From Lachnospiraceae bacterium (lineage in GTDB: Bacteria; Bacillota_A; Clostridia; Lachnospirales; Lachnospiraceae), in the NCBI GenBank assembly GCA_017435025.1, contig JAFSFU010000237.1, forward strand, positions 1 through 27,817: 27,817 nt of DNA, in the 5' to 3' direction. The notes under the pieces were generated by a model, which did not search any database, was not told the DNA's origin, and worked only from the letters and a program-made list of their open reading frames with translations. This document shows positions 14,233-22,792 of this stretch, piece after piece (the first letter of the stretch is position 1; each line of letters opens with the position of its first letter). The translations under genes and the position numbers were made by a program.

Positions 14233-16206
14233 CTATTTTGCGCCCAGTGTAACCACCATCGCAAGGTTCTCTTCTCCTCGTTTCTCCTGTGCATCTTTCA
14301 CATAGAAATTGCAGGAAAATTCCAGAGAAATCATCTGATACGGTGCTGACGGAATCTCATAGGTCATATAATTCTCCGTAAATACCAGATCCGGCATTCG
14401 CTTTCCGTTCACCTTGATCTGACAGACCTCATTACCGGTGATCTCACCCGGATAATAGCATCCCAATTTCAGCACATCTTTATTTTCATTCATCATTACA
14501 ATCTTCGCATGTTCATCGACCCAGCCGTCGGAATAACTGCCGTATGCATAATTGCGTCTCTGATGTTTCACGAACGCTGTCACATCTACATAAGCGTGAT
14601 CCTCTGCATCTTCCCATAGAATCACTGCATTCTCATCGATTTCTTTAAAATCTTGGTCGCTGTCGATAAATTTGATCGTTGTGTTGGCAGCTTCCCCATC
14701 TGTATCATAAACTTTCAGGAATGTCTCTGCCGCAAATTCACTCATATCATAGGTATTGCCAATGATATAAACCTGTTTGTCGAAGATTTCCTCTCCATAC
14801 TTTTCAATCGTCTCTTCTGCCAGAGAATTGTACTTTGCCTGTTCCGGCCAAAGGTACAGGTTTTCCCACGTTTCCCGATAAAACGTCTCAACCGGGAACA
14901 GAAGCGCCACGTACACCGGAATCAGAACCGCCGCCTTGCCCATAACAGAAGACATGTAGGCAAGAAGCAGCAATGCCGCTCCGTATACCACATAAACCCA
15001 TCGCATCTCCACACGAATCGTCACGCTGGAAGATCCGATGCAAAGTGCGATAAATACAAGGAATAACGCCACAGTCTTTATGTGGTCAGGCAAATGTCTC
15101 CGATCTCTGAGCACACAGCAAACTGCAAACACCGTCACGGAAATTGCCAGGACCGCGTTGCATCCTTTGATCAGATTTTGAATCTTCTCCGGTGAATTCT
15201 CGTATGTCATACCGCAAAGATAATCCGGTCCGGAGTTCTTTCCGAATACAAAATCTACCTGTTCCCAGGCATGCCCCATGGCATCCTCTATTTTAAAGGT
15301 ATCTGCCACATCCGTGCCTCCGGTACCTGCCGGTGAAAGTGTACCGATCATATTCAGACGAATCAGCTGGATCAACGCAAAGATCATAATAGTGATCAGT
15401 AAAAGCAGCCACTTCGGCACCGCAGACGCATTGCCGGTACTTCTGTTTTCCACCGTGCGTCTCACCTCTGCGTTACTGCGGCCTCGGCTCTTGCCCCGAC
15501 CGCGTCTCTCTTCCTGCATCGGTGCATCCACGTTTCCCTCATCAAACGCCTCATCCTGCACTCCCGGCTCAATCCTGCGCACTCGTTCCGTTCTTTTTCC
15601 GGCAGCAAACAGCACACCAAGAATCAGAACCGGTACAAGAACCATGTAACGTTCATGGATAAAGCTGGCCATAAAATACATAAGACCTGCCATCCCGAAC
15701 GCCCATGTCTTTCTGGTGTTCATGTACTGCCATGTAAAATAGAGCATACCCAGCGCCGTCCAAAGACCCAGACTTTCCATCAGACCATAAAACTGACCGA
15801 TCTGATAATAACTAAAACGGGAGAGCAGATACGCGATCGCCGCATAGAAGCTGACGATCTTACGTTTGCTGAATCCCACAGCCATCCGATATATGGAGTA
15901 GGCGATCACTCCATTCAGCACAATGTTAAATGGAACCATCAGTTCAACATGGTCTCCCAGCAGCCAAAGCTCCAGCCAGGACGCCAAATAAAACACAAAA
16001 CGGAATCTGGTTCCACCCTTCGGGAATACATACTCTGTAAAACTCTGTTCACCGTAACAGGACCAGAGATAAAGATCATCCATATACAGACCTTTCAACT
16101 CTACACCCTGATTGATCACAAAGCCAAAACCGATCAGAACGGCCAAAACCAACAGCCCTTCTTTCCATTTATCAAATAATTCCTCGATTCTGTCACGTAA
16201 CTCCAT
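14233..16206 (-). CDS. GT-C-like polytopic membrane glycosyltransferase (putative), with Arg-rich cytoplasmic insert
   Basis: A 657-residue membrane protein, about eleven helices followed by a C-terminal extracytoplasmic domain of roughly 200 residues. The first outer loop has an Asp-Asp pair (GLYMDDLYLW, D43-D44) and a nearby FPKGGTRFRF, the layout of GT-C enzymes that use polyprenyl-linked sugars. Residues about 203-265 are a charged, low-complexity loop with RRGRGKSRGRS between membrane segments, an odd insertion for this fold. The C-terminal domain (KLGCYYPGEITGNEVCQIKVNG) looks beta-rich and may bind carbohydrate. It starts 12 bases after the previous stop and ends 12 bases before the DUF4145-like gene. 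The glycosyltransferase role is inferred from topology, not proven motifs. Confidence 0.75.
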   Translation of the reverse strand: MELRDRIEELFDKWKEGLLVLAVLIGFGFVINQGVELKGLYMDDLYLWSCYGEQSFTEYVFPKGGTRFRFVFYLASWLELWLLGDHVELMVPFNIVLNGVIAYSIYRMAVGFSKRKIVSFYAAIAYLLSRFSYYQIGQFYGLMESLGLWTALGMLYFTWQYMNTRKTWAFGMAGLMYFMASFIHERYMVLVPVLILGVLFAAGKRTERVRRIEPGVQDEAFDEGNVDAPMQEERRGRGKSRGRSNAEVRRTVENRSTGNASAVPKWLLLLITIMIFALIQLIRLNMIGTLSPAGTGGTDVADTFKIEDAMGHAWEQVDFVFGKNSGPDYLCGMTYENSPEKIQNLIKGCNAVLAISVTVFAVCCVLRDRRHLPDHIKTVALFLVFIALCIGSSSVTIRVEMRWVYVVYGAALLLLAYMSSVMGKAAVLIPVYVALLFPVETFYRETWENLYLWPEQAKYNSLAEETIEKYGEEIFDKQVYIIGNTYDMSEFAAETFLKVYDTDGEAANTTIKFIDSDQDFKEIDENAVILWEDAEDHAYVDVTAFVKHQRRNYAYGSYSDGWVDEHAKIVMMNENKDVLKLGCYYPGEITGNEVCQIKVNGKRMPDLVFTENYMTYEIPSAPYQMISLEFSCNFYVKDAQEKRGEENLAMVVTLGAK

Positions 16207-16218
16207 TACTCTTACCCC

Positions 16219-18489
16219 TTATTGCTGATCTCCGGCCCAGTAGTACTGAGCAAATGTCTTGACTGCCGCATCCGAATCCTCCGGGATCACCGGCGACAAC
16301 GCAAAACGCGCAAGTCCATGTCCGTTTTCGTAGAGTATATCCGTCAGATATCCCTGCTCAATCATACTGACGACGAAGTTCCACGCCTCTGTACCCGGTT
16401 TCAAATAACCGCCGCAAAGATAAACATAGTCAATATCTGCATAGTCGAAAAATTCCACAAGACCATCCACGCTGGCCGAAACCATATAGTTGCCGCCGCT
16501 TCCTGCAATGTCCACGTAACTCTGAGTATTGCACGGGAACATAAGCATCTCCGGCTGTTCGCCGTAAACGATCACTCTGGTCTCCGGATCATGCGCCAGA
16601 ATATCCCAGATTTTCTCATTTCCCTTGTAGCGCATTTCTTCCTCTGCCTGTTTCCAATGATCAAAGTATCCCTGATGCATCACCTGAACAGGATTCAGAC
16701 CCAAGGTGCCTTTCCAGTTGCTGACCGCCGTTACTGTAACATTAAACAGTAAAACCGGCACCAGAAGGATGATCATGGAACCGGACAGCACACGGCTCTC
16801 CATTCTTCCCAGCGCAACTGCTGCCAAAATTGCAAACAAACAGTACAGAAGAATAAAGTAGTTGCCATCTACCTGCCAGAGCAGGTAAAGGGAAACCAGA
16901 CTAACAGCTCCGTTCGTAAAGAATACAGCCACAAGACAGCGAAGCGGATGTTTTTCTTTCTCCTGCAGATTTCGCATGCGCACCATGAGAAGCACTGCAA
17001 ACAGCACCAGAAATACCAGAAGAAGCGGTGTTCCCCATGCGATCCTCACATGGGCCATATCGTCGCCCGCCGGTGACAGCAGCACGCCATATAATCGCTT
17101 CAGGAAATGCTTAAGCGCCTCTTTAAGCCCCAATCCTTCACCATTAGAAGGCAGGCTGTCAAAACGGAACGGGTACTGAATGGAAAATCCCAGTTTTTCC
17201 CAGATGGAAGTAAAGACCGATGTGACCGGAAGTCCCGTAAGAAGGATTGTCCGGAACCAAACCAGCAGCCACATGGCAATGGCTCCGATCCATGAAAGGA
17301 AAAACCGGTCCTTCACCTGAAAACGGTAATTTTTCGTCACAAACATGTATGCAAACACCGTACATGCCGCGATCGTAGAGAATACCAGTGCCGTCGGCTT
17401 CAAGACCATAGTCATTAAAAAAGCATTGCCGGCGACTGCCATCTGCCCCGCCTGCTTATCCTGCAAAAATCTCAACAGGAAATAGATCATGATCAGCTGG
17501 AACATTGCTGTCGCACAGTCGGTCTTGGCTGTGATTCCCATATTGGTGATGCCCGGAATACAGGATAGCACCGCCATACAGAACACTGCATACTTTTTAT
17601 CTGCGAACAGTTTGGTGATCTCGCCGGCACAGAGCAGGATTCCCACGGTCATCCACATCTGAAAGCTTAAGAAAAAGCTGTAAGACGGAAGTCCGGACAA
17701 TGGGAACACAAGGATCTCCAGACCTTTGGAATATGTATACACCACGTTGACGTTGCCCAGATTCTCATAGATTCCGTCGCCATCGTTCAGTATATACTCT
17801 GAGCGAAGGCCATAATGGAGTGAGTCATAATCGGCACAAATGTTCATGCGGCCGACCTGCAAAAGGATCATAGCAAGCATCAGCGCCCCAAAAAATGCCA
17901 GATACCAGGTCACTTCACTTCTGCTGTTCCAAAATGCAGTTTCTGTATCTCTTTCCTGTCTTCGCTCTTTCACGCCCGGAAAAACCGGTAAAAAGCTCAG
18001 CGCACCAAGTGCCGCAGCGACAATTCTTGTTGCCCCGATACCGCCAACACCTGCCAGGGACATCAAACAATAAAGCAAGATCAGACCGACACAGCCAAGC
18101 GTCATATCTGCCATCCGTGTATCCATATGGTATTCTTTAAAAATCTTTTTTTTATCCAGCAGCACGCGAAGTCCGCTGCCCACGCGGAGAATCACAAAAA
18201 TATACAAAGCAGAAGCCGCCATCGGCAGGAACACCTGATGGATCCAGCAAAAAGCAGATATCTCCACCACAAGAAGGCCGGCACAGAATTTTCTTTCCCT
18301 CACTGCAAAGATTGTTACAAATGCAGTCAAAAACCAGACTGTCATTTCAAACAGCAGTCCTTTTGTCTCCGCAGTGAACAACCAGTTACCGGAGATTCCC
18401 GTAATATAAAATTTGTAGATACTGATCAAAAGTACCGAAATTACGGTCAGGGTCATAATGCCCAGTGACAGTCCCTCTCGTTTCTTCAT
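16219..18489 (-). CDS. Large polytopic membrane protein, putative GT-C glycosyltransferase
   Basis: A 756-residue integral membrane protein with more than a dozen hydrophobic segments and a soluble C-terminal domain (about 600-756). Around residue 220 an outer loop reads ICADYDSLHYGLRSEYIL (D220, D222, H225), then a later loop has GITAKTDCATAMFQ. Acidic loop residues plus a Lys-x-Asp loop are typical of GT-C transferases. The frame extends up to 18543, but GGGAGG just before the ATG at 18489 (MKKREGLSLG) and the removal of overlap with the upstream gene favour this start. Substrate unknown; its neighbours suggest it adds a sugar to a surface glycopolymer outside the cell. Confidence 0.75.
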   Translation of the reverse strand: MKKREGLSLGIMTLTVISVLLISIYKFYITGISGNWLFTAETKGLLFEMTVWFLTAFVTIFAVRERKFCAGLLVVEISAFCWIHQVFLPMAASALYIFVILRVGSGLRVLLDKKKIFKEYHMDTRMADMTLGCVGLILLYCLMSLAGVGGIGATRIVAAALGALSFLPVFPGVKERRQERDTETAFWNSRSEVTWYLAFFGALMLAMILLQVGRMNICADYDSLHYGLRSEYILNDGDGIYENLGNVNVVYTYSKGLEILVFPLSGLPSYSFFLSFQMWMTVGILLCAGEITKLFADKKYAVFCMAVLSCIPGITNMGITAKTDCATAMFQLIMIYFLLRFLQDKQAGQMAVAGNAFLMTMVLKPTALVFSTIAACTVFAYMFVTKNYRFQVKDRFFLSWIGAIAMWLLVWFRTILLTGLPVTSVFTSIWEKLGFSIQYPFRFDSLPSNGEGLGLKEALKHFLKRLYGVLLSPAGDDMAHVRIAWGTPLLLVFLVLFAVLLMVRMRNLQEKEKHPLRCLVAVFFTNGAVSLVSLYLLWQVDGNYFILLYCLFAILAAVALGRMESRVLSGSMIILLVPVLLFNVTVTAVSNWKGTLGLNPVQVMHQGYFDHWKQAEEEMRYKGNEKIWDILAHDPETRVIVYGEQPEMLMFPCNTQSYVDIAGSGGNYMVSASVDGLVEFFDYADIDYVYLCGGYLKPGTEAWNFVVSMIEQGYLTDILYENGHGLARFALSPVIPEDSDAAVKTFAQYYWAGDQQ

Positions 18490-18520
18490 GTTTCCTCCCG
18501 GCATTTTCTGCCGTTTCTCT

Positions 18521-20323
18521 TTATTCTTGTCCAAAAACCTCATAGTACTGCATCACATGAAATTTTCGGATATCGGAGAACTGCCCCAGTCCTCCGTCTT
18601 CTCTGCTGTCTGTAAAAGTTCCGTCTTTTTCGAGAACGCCCATAGCATGTACGGCATCGTAATTTTTCTGCAGCGATTCCGCTGCTGAAAAGACACCGGT
18701 CGGCGTGATACCTGCAGTTTCCAGAACTTCGTTTCCCAGCATAAATGCACTCATATTTCCCGACTCCGGTACTTCCCTGTCATAATTGGTCCACATCATA
18801 TACGGAGTCTCAAATGATTTTAATTTTAATTCTGCCGGAACCTCGCTCCAGCGATAGCCAAACATTTCCTCAAAGAATTTCGGCTCTATCCCCGGCTGAT
18901 GATCACCGAACAGGACAACCATCGTCGGCTCTTCCTCTTTTTCCAGTTCCTGCAGAAATTCCCGAAGTGCCTCATCGGACATCCGGATCAAAGTCAGATA
19001 CTGGTCTGTTTTGGGATACTCACCTGCACACGGTGTACCGTTCACAGAAGTCACATGTACCGTGGATTCCAGACCTTCCACCTCAAATCCGCCGTGGTTC
19101 TGCATCGTCACATTAAAAATAAACATGCTTTCTCCCGGTTTCTTCTCTTCCAGAAGTTTCAGGATGGCATCATAATTGGATCGATCACTCATATAACCGC
19201 GCGGCAGATCCTGCTTCATCTCCTGTCCCAGTTCGTCATAATAGGTCTGATCCAGAAAACGATCAAATCCCATCGCTGCATACGCCTCTGTCCGGTTCCA
19301 GTTATATCCCGGATACGGGTGCATTGCGATCGTCTCGTATCCCTGTTCTTTAAAGATCTTGGCCAGAGAATGGTCGCCTTCTTTTACATAAAACTGGTAT
19401 GGAACACTGCCCTGCGGAAGAAAAGCACAGGAATTTCCTGTGAGAAACTCATATTCGCTGTTGGCCGTCATCGCACCAAACACCGGCACATACAGATTTC
19501 CCTTCTGCACATTCTCCGCACCTGTCAGGCTGTCAAAATATTCGAAAAACGGTTCGTCAGTCTCAAAAAATCCACCGTTCAGCCCATTGTACAGGCGAAG
19601 ATCTGCAAAACTCTCATTCATAATGCAGATCACATTGACCGGAGTCGTCTGTACAGTCATATCTGTCCCGTTCTTTTTCCCCGGACCATGTTCCTTCACC
19701 AGATCTCTCGCCTCCGCCTCCAGATAGGCATCCGGTTCCGGAGGGATCACAGACTTAAAGGACAAAACTGTAGAAAGAAAAAAGCCCTCTTTTTCAAAGC
19801 TGACGATCGGGTCCCACATCGGCACATCCAACCGGTATTTCGGTGACCACACTCCAAACAGCAGAATTCCAAACACGACGGTCGTGCCGCTCCAGACAAC
19901 CTTCGGCATCCAGCCTTTTTTCATCCGCAGCGGATATCTGCAGCTGATATATGCAAGACCAGCGATGACAAAAAAGGCAATTACCAGCGCAAGGGTCAGA
20001 CCAAATTTATAGTTGGAAGAGACTGTCAGCGCGGTTCGAAGTGCCAGTACATCCCAGATCATCACCGGGCGCTCACGGAAACTGATCACAAAATATTCCG
20101 CTGCCGCCAGAACATACAAAAGTATGCTGAGAAACGCCCATCCGACTCTGGTCGTGCGAAAGATCACAAACACGCCAAAGTATAAAAGATAATAGATCGC
20201 CACATTTAACGCGATGCAAAGCGGTGTAATATGAAACAGGTTGCCTGTCACCGACTCTGCCGCCACAAACACCAAAAGCGGCATCAGCCAAAGGACATGC
20301 CGCAGATGTTCCTTACTCAGCAT
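18521..20323 (-). CDS. LTA synthase family phosphoglycerol transferase (sulfatase-fold)
   Basis: A 600-residue membrane enzyme: five or so N-terminal helices (to about residue 160), then an extracytoplasmic alkaline-phosphatase/sulfatase-fold domain. Catalytic and metal residues are visible at positions very like Staphylococcus LtaS: Glu237 in IMNESFAD, nucleophile Thr286 in GAMTANSEYEFLTG, His410 in MQNHGG, and Asp474-His475 in FGDHQPG. It should move glycerol-phosphate (or a related phospho-group) from phosphatidylglycerol onto a glycan or polymer. A frame to 20356 exists, but GAGGAG before the ATG at 20323 is better; this overlaps the gmhA-like stop by 11 bases. In a polysaccharide operon it more likely decorates the operon's glycan than makes housekeeping lipoteichoic acid (inference). 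Confidence 0.92.
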   Translation of the reverse strand: MLSKEHLRHVLWLMPLLVFVAAESVTGNLFHITPLCIALNVAIYYLLYFGVFVIFRTTRVGWAFLSILLYVLAAAEYFVISFRERPVMIWDVLALRTALTVSSNYKFGLTLALVIAFFVIAGLAYISCRYPLRMKKGWMPKVVWSGTTVVFGILLFGVWSPKYRLDVPMWDPIVSFEKEGFFLSTVLSFKSVIPPEPDAYLEAEARDLVKEHGPGKKNGTDMTVQTTPVNVICIMNESFADLRLYNGLNGGFFETDEPFFEYFDSLTGAENVQKGNLYVPVFGAMTANSEYEFLTGNSCAFLPQGSVPYQFYVKEGDHSLAKIFKEQGYETIAMHPYPGYNWNRTEAYAAMGFDRFLDQTYYDELGQEMKQDLPRGYMSDRSNYDAILKLLEEKKPGESMFIFNVTMQNHGGFEVEGLESTVHVTSVNGTPCAGEYPKTDQYLTLIRMSDEALREFLQELEKEEEPTMVVLFGDHQPGIEPKFFEEMFGYRWSEVPAELKLKSFETPYMMWTNYDREVPESGNMSAFMLGNEVLETAGITPTGVFSAAESLQKNYDAVHAMGVLEKDGTFTDSREDGGLGQFSDIRKFHVMQYYEVFGQE

Positions 20324-20939
20324 AGAAATGCTCCTCAAGCAGCAGACAGAGTACATGGTATATCGGAAGATGCAGTTCCTGGATCATAAAAGTCTCCTGA
20401 CACGGAACGATCACCGAACAATCTGCGATCTTTGCCAGCTTTCCACCGTCTTTTCCGGTTAGCGCCAGAACCTTCATACCCTTCGCTTTTGCCGTTACCG
20501 CTGCATACATAACATTCTCCGCGTTTCCTGAAGTACTGATACCTAAAAATACATCCCCCGGTTTGCCATAACCGTTGACCTGCTGTGCATAACAGAGCAC
20601 CGGATCCACATCATTGGCAAAAGCCGTGGAAAGTGCCGTATGCGCATTCAGTGCGATCGCAGGAAGTCCCCCCTGAAGTTTCGCAGACAGTTCAGCGCCG
20701 CGCTTTTCATCGATCGCACACAGTGCCGCTTCCATCTCTACGCTTACTGGGCGGCGTTTCGCAAATCCTTTCATCAGTTCACCTACGATATGCTCCGAAT
20801 CCGCCGCACTTCCGCCGTTTCCGGCAATCAGAACTTTTCCCCCGTTTTCGTAGCATTCCGCCATTGTTTTATATACTGTTTCGATATCTTTTTCCACACA
20901 TTCCAGAACCGGATATCGTCTGATCAAATCCTTTAACAT
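20313..20939 (-). CDS. SIS-domain protein, GmhA-like D-sedoheptulose-7-phosphate isomerase
   Basis: A 208-residue sugar isomerase with the SIS fold. GmhA converts sedoheptulose-7-phosphate to D-glycero-D-manno-heptose-7-phosphate, the first step of nucleotide-heptose synthesis. The GmhA signature is clear: LIAGNGGSAADSEHIVGELMKGF (from residue 37), GISTSGNAENV for phosphosugar binding, and QELHLPIYHVLC near the C-terminus with the conserved Glu and His. The ATG at 20939 is preferred over 20981 because AAAGGAG precedes it by 9 bases. It is the first gene of the long operon. No heptose kinase, phosphatase or nucleotidyltransferase is present in the window, so either they lie elsewhere or the enzyme serves a different phosphosugar. 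Confidence 0.88.
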   Translation of the reverse strand: MLKDLIRRYPVLECVEKDIETVYKTMAECYENGGKVLIAGNGGSAADSEHIVGELMKGFAKRRPVSVEMEAALCAIDEKRGAELSAKLQGGLPAIALNAHTALSTAFANDVDPVLCYAQQVNGYGKPGDVFLGISTSGNAENVMYAAVTAKAKGMKVLALTGKDGGKLAKIADCSVIVPCQETFMIQELHLPIYHVLCLLLEEHFYAE

Positions 20940-21000
20940 GGTATTTGACTCCTTTATTTTTAATAATTGGACACTATTCACCCATCATACTATCTTATCT

Positions 21001-21029
21001 ATTCTACCATATCCCTTCGGGTCTTTCCA
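21001..21029 (-). promoter_or_regulatory. Promoter of the glycopolymer operon
   Basis: Minus-strand -35 TGGAAA (21024-21029), 17-base spacer, -10 TAGAAT (21001-21006) with an extended TGG just before it. Transcription would start near 20994, about 55 bases before the gmhA-like start, and could run through ten more genes to 6778 because no internal terminator is seen. Confidence 0.6.
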
Positions 21030-21052
21030 CATGGTTTTTTGAATTTTATATG

Positions 21053-21110
21053 GAAAAAAAGAGCCATTGCTCAATAGATGTTTTTGTTCATCTTTTTGCA
21101 ATCGCTCTTT
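21053..21110 (-). terminator. Intrinsic terminator of the S9 peptidase/substrate-binding protein unit
   Basis: On the minus strand AAAGAGC (21104-21110) and ATTGC pair with GCAAT and GCTCTTT (21058-21070) around one mismatch, with an inner AGATG/CATCT stem. The T-run (21053-21060) follows. It starts 30 bases after the substrate-binding-protein stop and insulates the glycopolymer operon promoter. Confidence 0.9.
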
Positions 21111-21139
21111 CAATGTTTAAATGAATCTCTGTGTTTCGC

Positions 21140-22723
21140 TTACCAGCTAAGCTTCTCAAAAATGGTCCCACCGCTGGCATTTAATTGAAACCCTTTCAGT
21201 TCTTCATCATACGCCCTCGTGTTGTTCTTTAAATACAGCGGCACATGAGGGCAAAGTTCATTCATCATCCTGCTGAATTCGGCAACGATCTCCGTATTTT
21301 TCTCCACATCCACAGTTGTCAGCATCCGGTCAATGACCGCATCCACTTCCGGCTCATTGATCCGCGTCTTGTTGGATGAATTGATTGCGGAGGAATGGTA
21401 TACGCCTTTGGCAAAACTCATCATCGTGTCACTGGTATACCCACCAAGCGCCGCCTCATAATCACCGGTCGCTGTACGATCAAGATAAGTTGCAAGGTCC
21501 ATAGACTCCAGTCGCACGTCAATTCCAAGTGTCTCTTTTAAACAGCTTTGAATCACCTGACCGGCCCGCAGCTTTGTATCATCGGAACAAATGATGGAAA
21601 AGCTGCAATCCTTCGGATCAAGAGCGGATGCTTCAAAATGTTCCTTCGCCTTTTCCGGATCATACGTCGGGGCACCTTCGGCGGTCGCGCCCGGAAAACA
21701 CTCCGGCACCATTGCGTAGGCTACACTGCCGCCCCCATTCAACGCCACCTGGATAACCGCATCCCGGTCTATCGCTGCGGCAATCGCACGGCGGAAATCG
21801 AGGTTATCAAACGGGGCAGCTTCATGATTGATCATCATATAGTTGTAATTGGTTCCCGCTTCATCCACTACGAGGATATCGTCATCCGCTTTCAGCCTGG
21901 CCACATCCGTCGTCTCCACCTCCATCACCAGATCCACTTCTCCTGCTTCGAGAGCCATGGTTCTGGAAGAACCCTCCGGAATCACCTTCCAGATTACGTG
22001 CCGGATCGGCGCCTCTCCTTTGAAATACTCATCAAATGCCTCAAAAGTTACACTTTCCCCTTTTCGCCATTCGACCAGTTTATATGGACCTGTACCGATC
22101 GGTTCTTTATTGAAATCATGACCATTCTCGATCAGTTCAGCCGGAAGAATGAAATTTCCATGACTTGTCAGATCATTCAAAAGCGAAGCCTGCGGACCGT
22201 CCGTTTCAATTTTAATCGTATAGTCATCAATCACTTCCACTGACTTGTACGCATTGGCGTACTGAGCTACTTCCGGCGATTCCTTTGCCAGTTCCAGAGA
22301 TGCTTTCACATCTGCAGCCTTCATCTCCGTACCATTATGAAATTTAACTCCCTGACGAAGTGTAAATATCCACTCGGTATCACTCACGGATTCATAGTTT
22401 TCCACAAGATCCGGCTGCACTTCCATGTTTTCATCCAACAGAAAGAGTCCGTTGTGAGTCATCTTATTCATATAGTCGCCGGCTGTCGCGTTGTGCAGGT
22501 TCGTCGTCATACTCGGGGTTTCGTTGGCAGTTGCGATAACCAATGTGTCATCCTTGTCCTCTGCGTCATCGCTCTTCCCGTCTGCCTCCTCTTTTACAGC
22601 ATCTTGCGCCATCGTCGTATTCTGCAAGTTTCCATCATCCAAACCGGCGCTGCATGCAGTCATGCTGATCGCTGCGGAAAAACCCAGAATCAAAGCGAGG
22701 CTGCGTATCCATTTCTTTTTCAT
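21140..22723 (-). CDS. ABC transporter substrate-binding lipoprotein, family 5 (oligopeptide/dipeptide type)
   Basis: A 527-residue extracellular solute receptor of the SBP_bac_5 (DppA/OppA/NikA) type. The signal peptide MKKKWIRSLALILGFSAAIS ends in a lipobox MTAC24, so it is lipid-anchored. Then come an acidic linker, the family start VIATANETPSMTTNLHNATA, the typical WIFTLRQGVKFHNGTEMKAADV, and the late DFRRAIAAAIDRDAVI. No permease or ATPase gene is adjacent in the window, so it is an orphan receptor that must share a transporter. It lies 69 bases downstream of an S9 peptidase gene, probably on the same mRNA, which hints at peptide capture and cleavage. The start is backed by AAAGGAGA 7 bases upstream. 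Confidence 0.94.
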   Translation of the reverse strand: MKKKWIRSLALILGFSAAISMTACSAGLDDGNLQNTTMAQDAVKEEADGKSDDAEDKDDTLVIATANETPSMTTNLHNATAGDYMNKMTHNGLFLLDENMEVQPDLVENYESVSDTEWIFTLRQGVKFHNGTEMKAADVKASLELAKESPEVAQYANAYKSVEVIDDYTIKIETDGPQASLLNDLTSHGNFILPAELIENGHDFNKEPIGTGPYKLVEWRKGESVTFEAFDEYFKGEAPIRHVIWKVIPEGSSRTMALEAGEVDLVMEVETTDVARLKADDDILVVDEAGTNYNYMMINHEAAPFDNLDFRRAIAAAIDRDAVIQVALNGGGSVAYAMVPECFPGATAEGAPTYDPEKAKEHFEASALDPKDCSFSIICSDDTKLRAGQVIQSCLKETLGIDVRLESMDLATYLDRTATGDYEAALGGYTSDTMMSFAKGVYHSSAINSSNKTRINEPEVDAVIDRMLTTVDVEKNTEIVAEFSRMMNELCPHVPLYLKNNTRAYDEELKGFQLNASGGTIFEKLSW

Positions 22724-22792
22724 AACGATTCTCCTTTCATGTACTGTTCACCTTAGTACAATAGCAGAAGAACCGCATCATTTCCATCGGGA

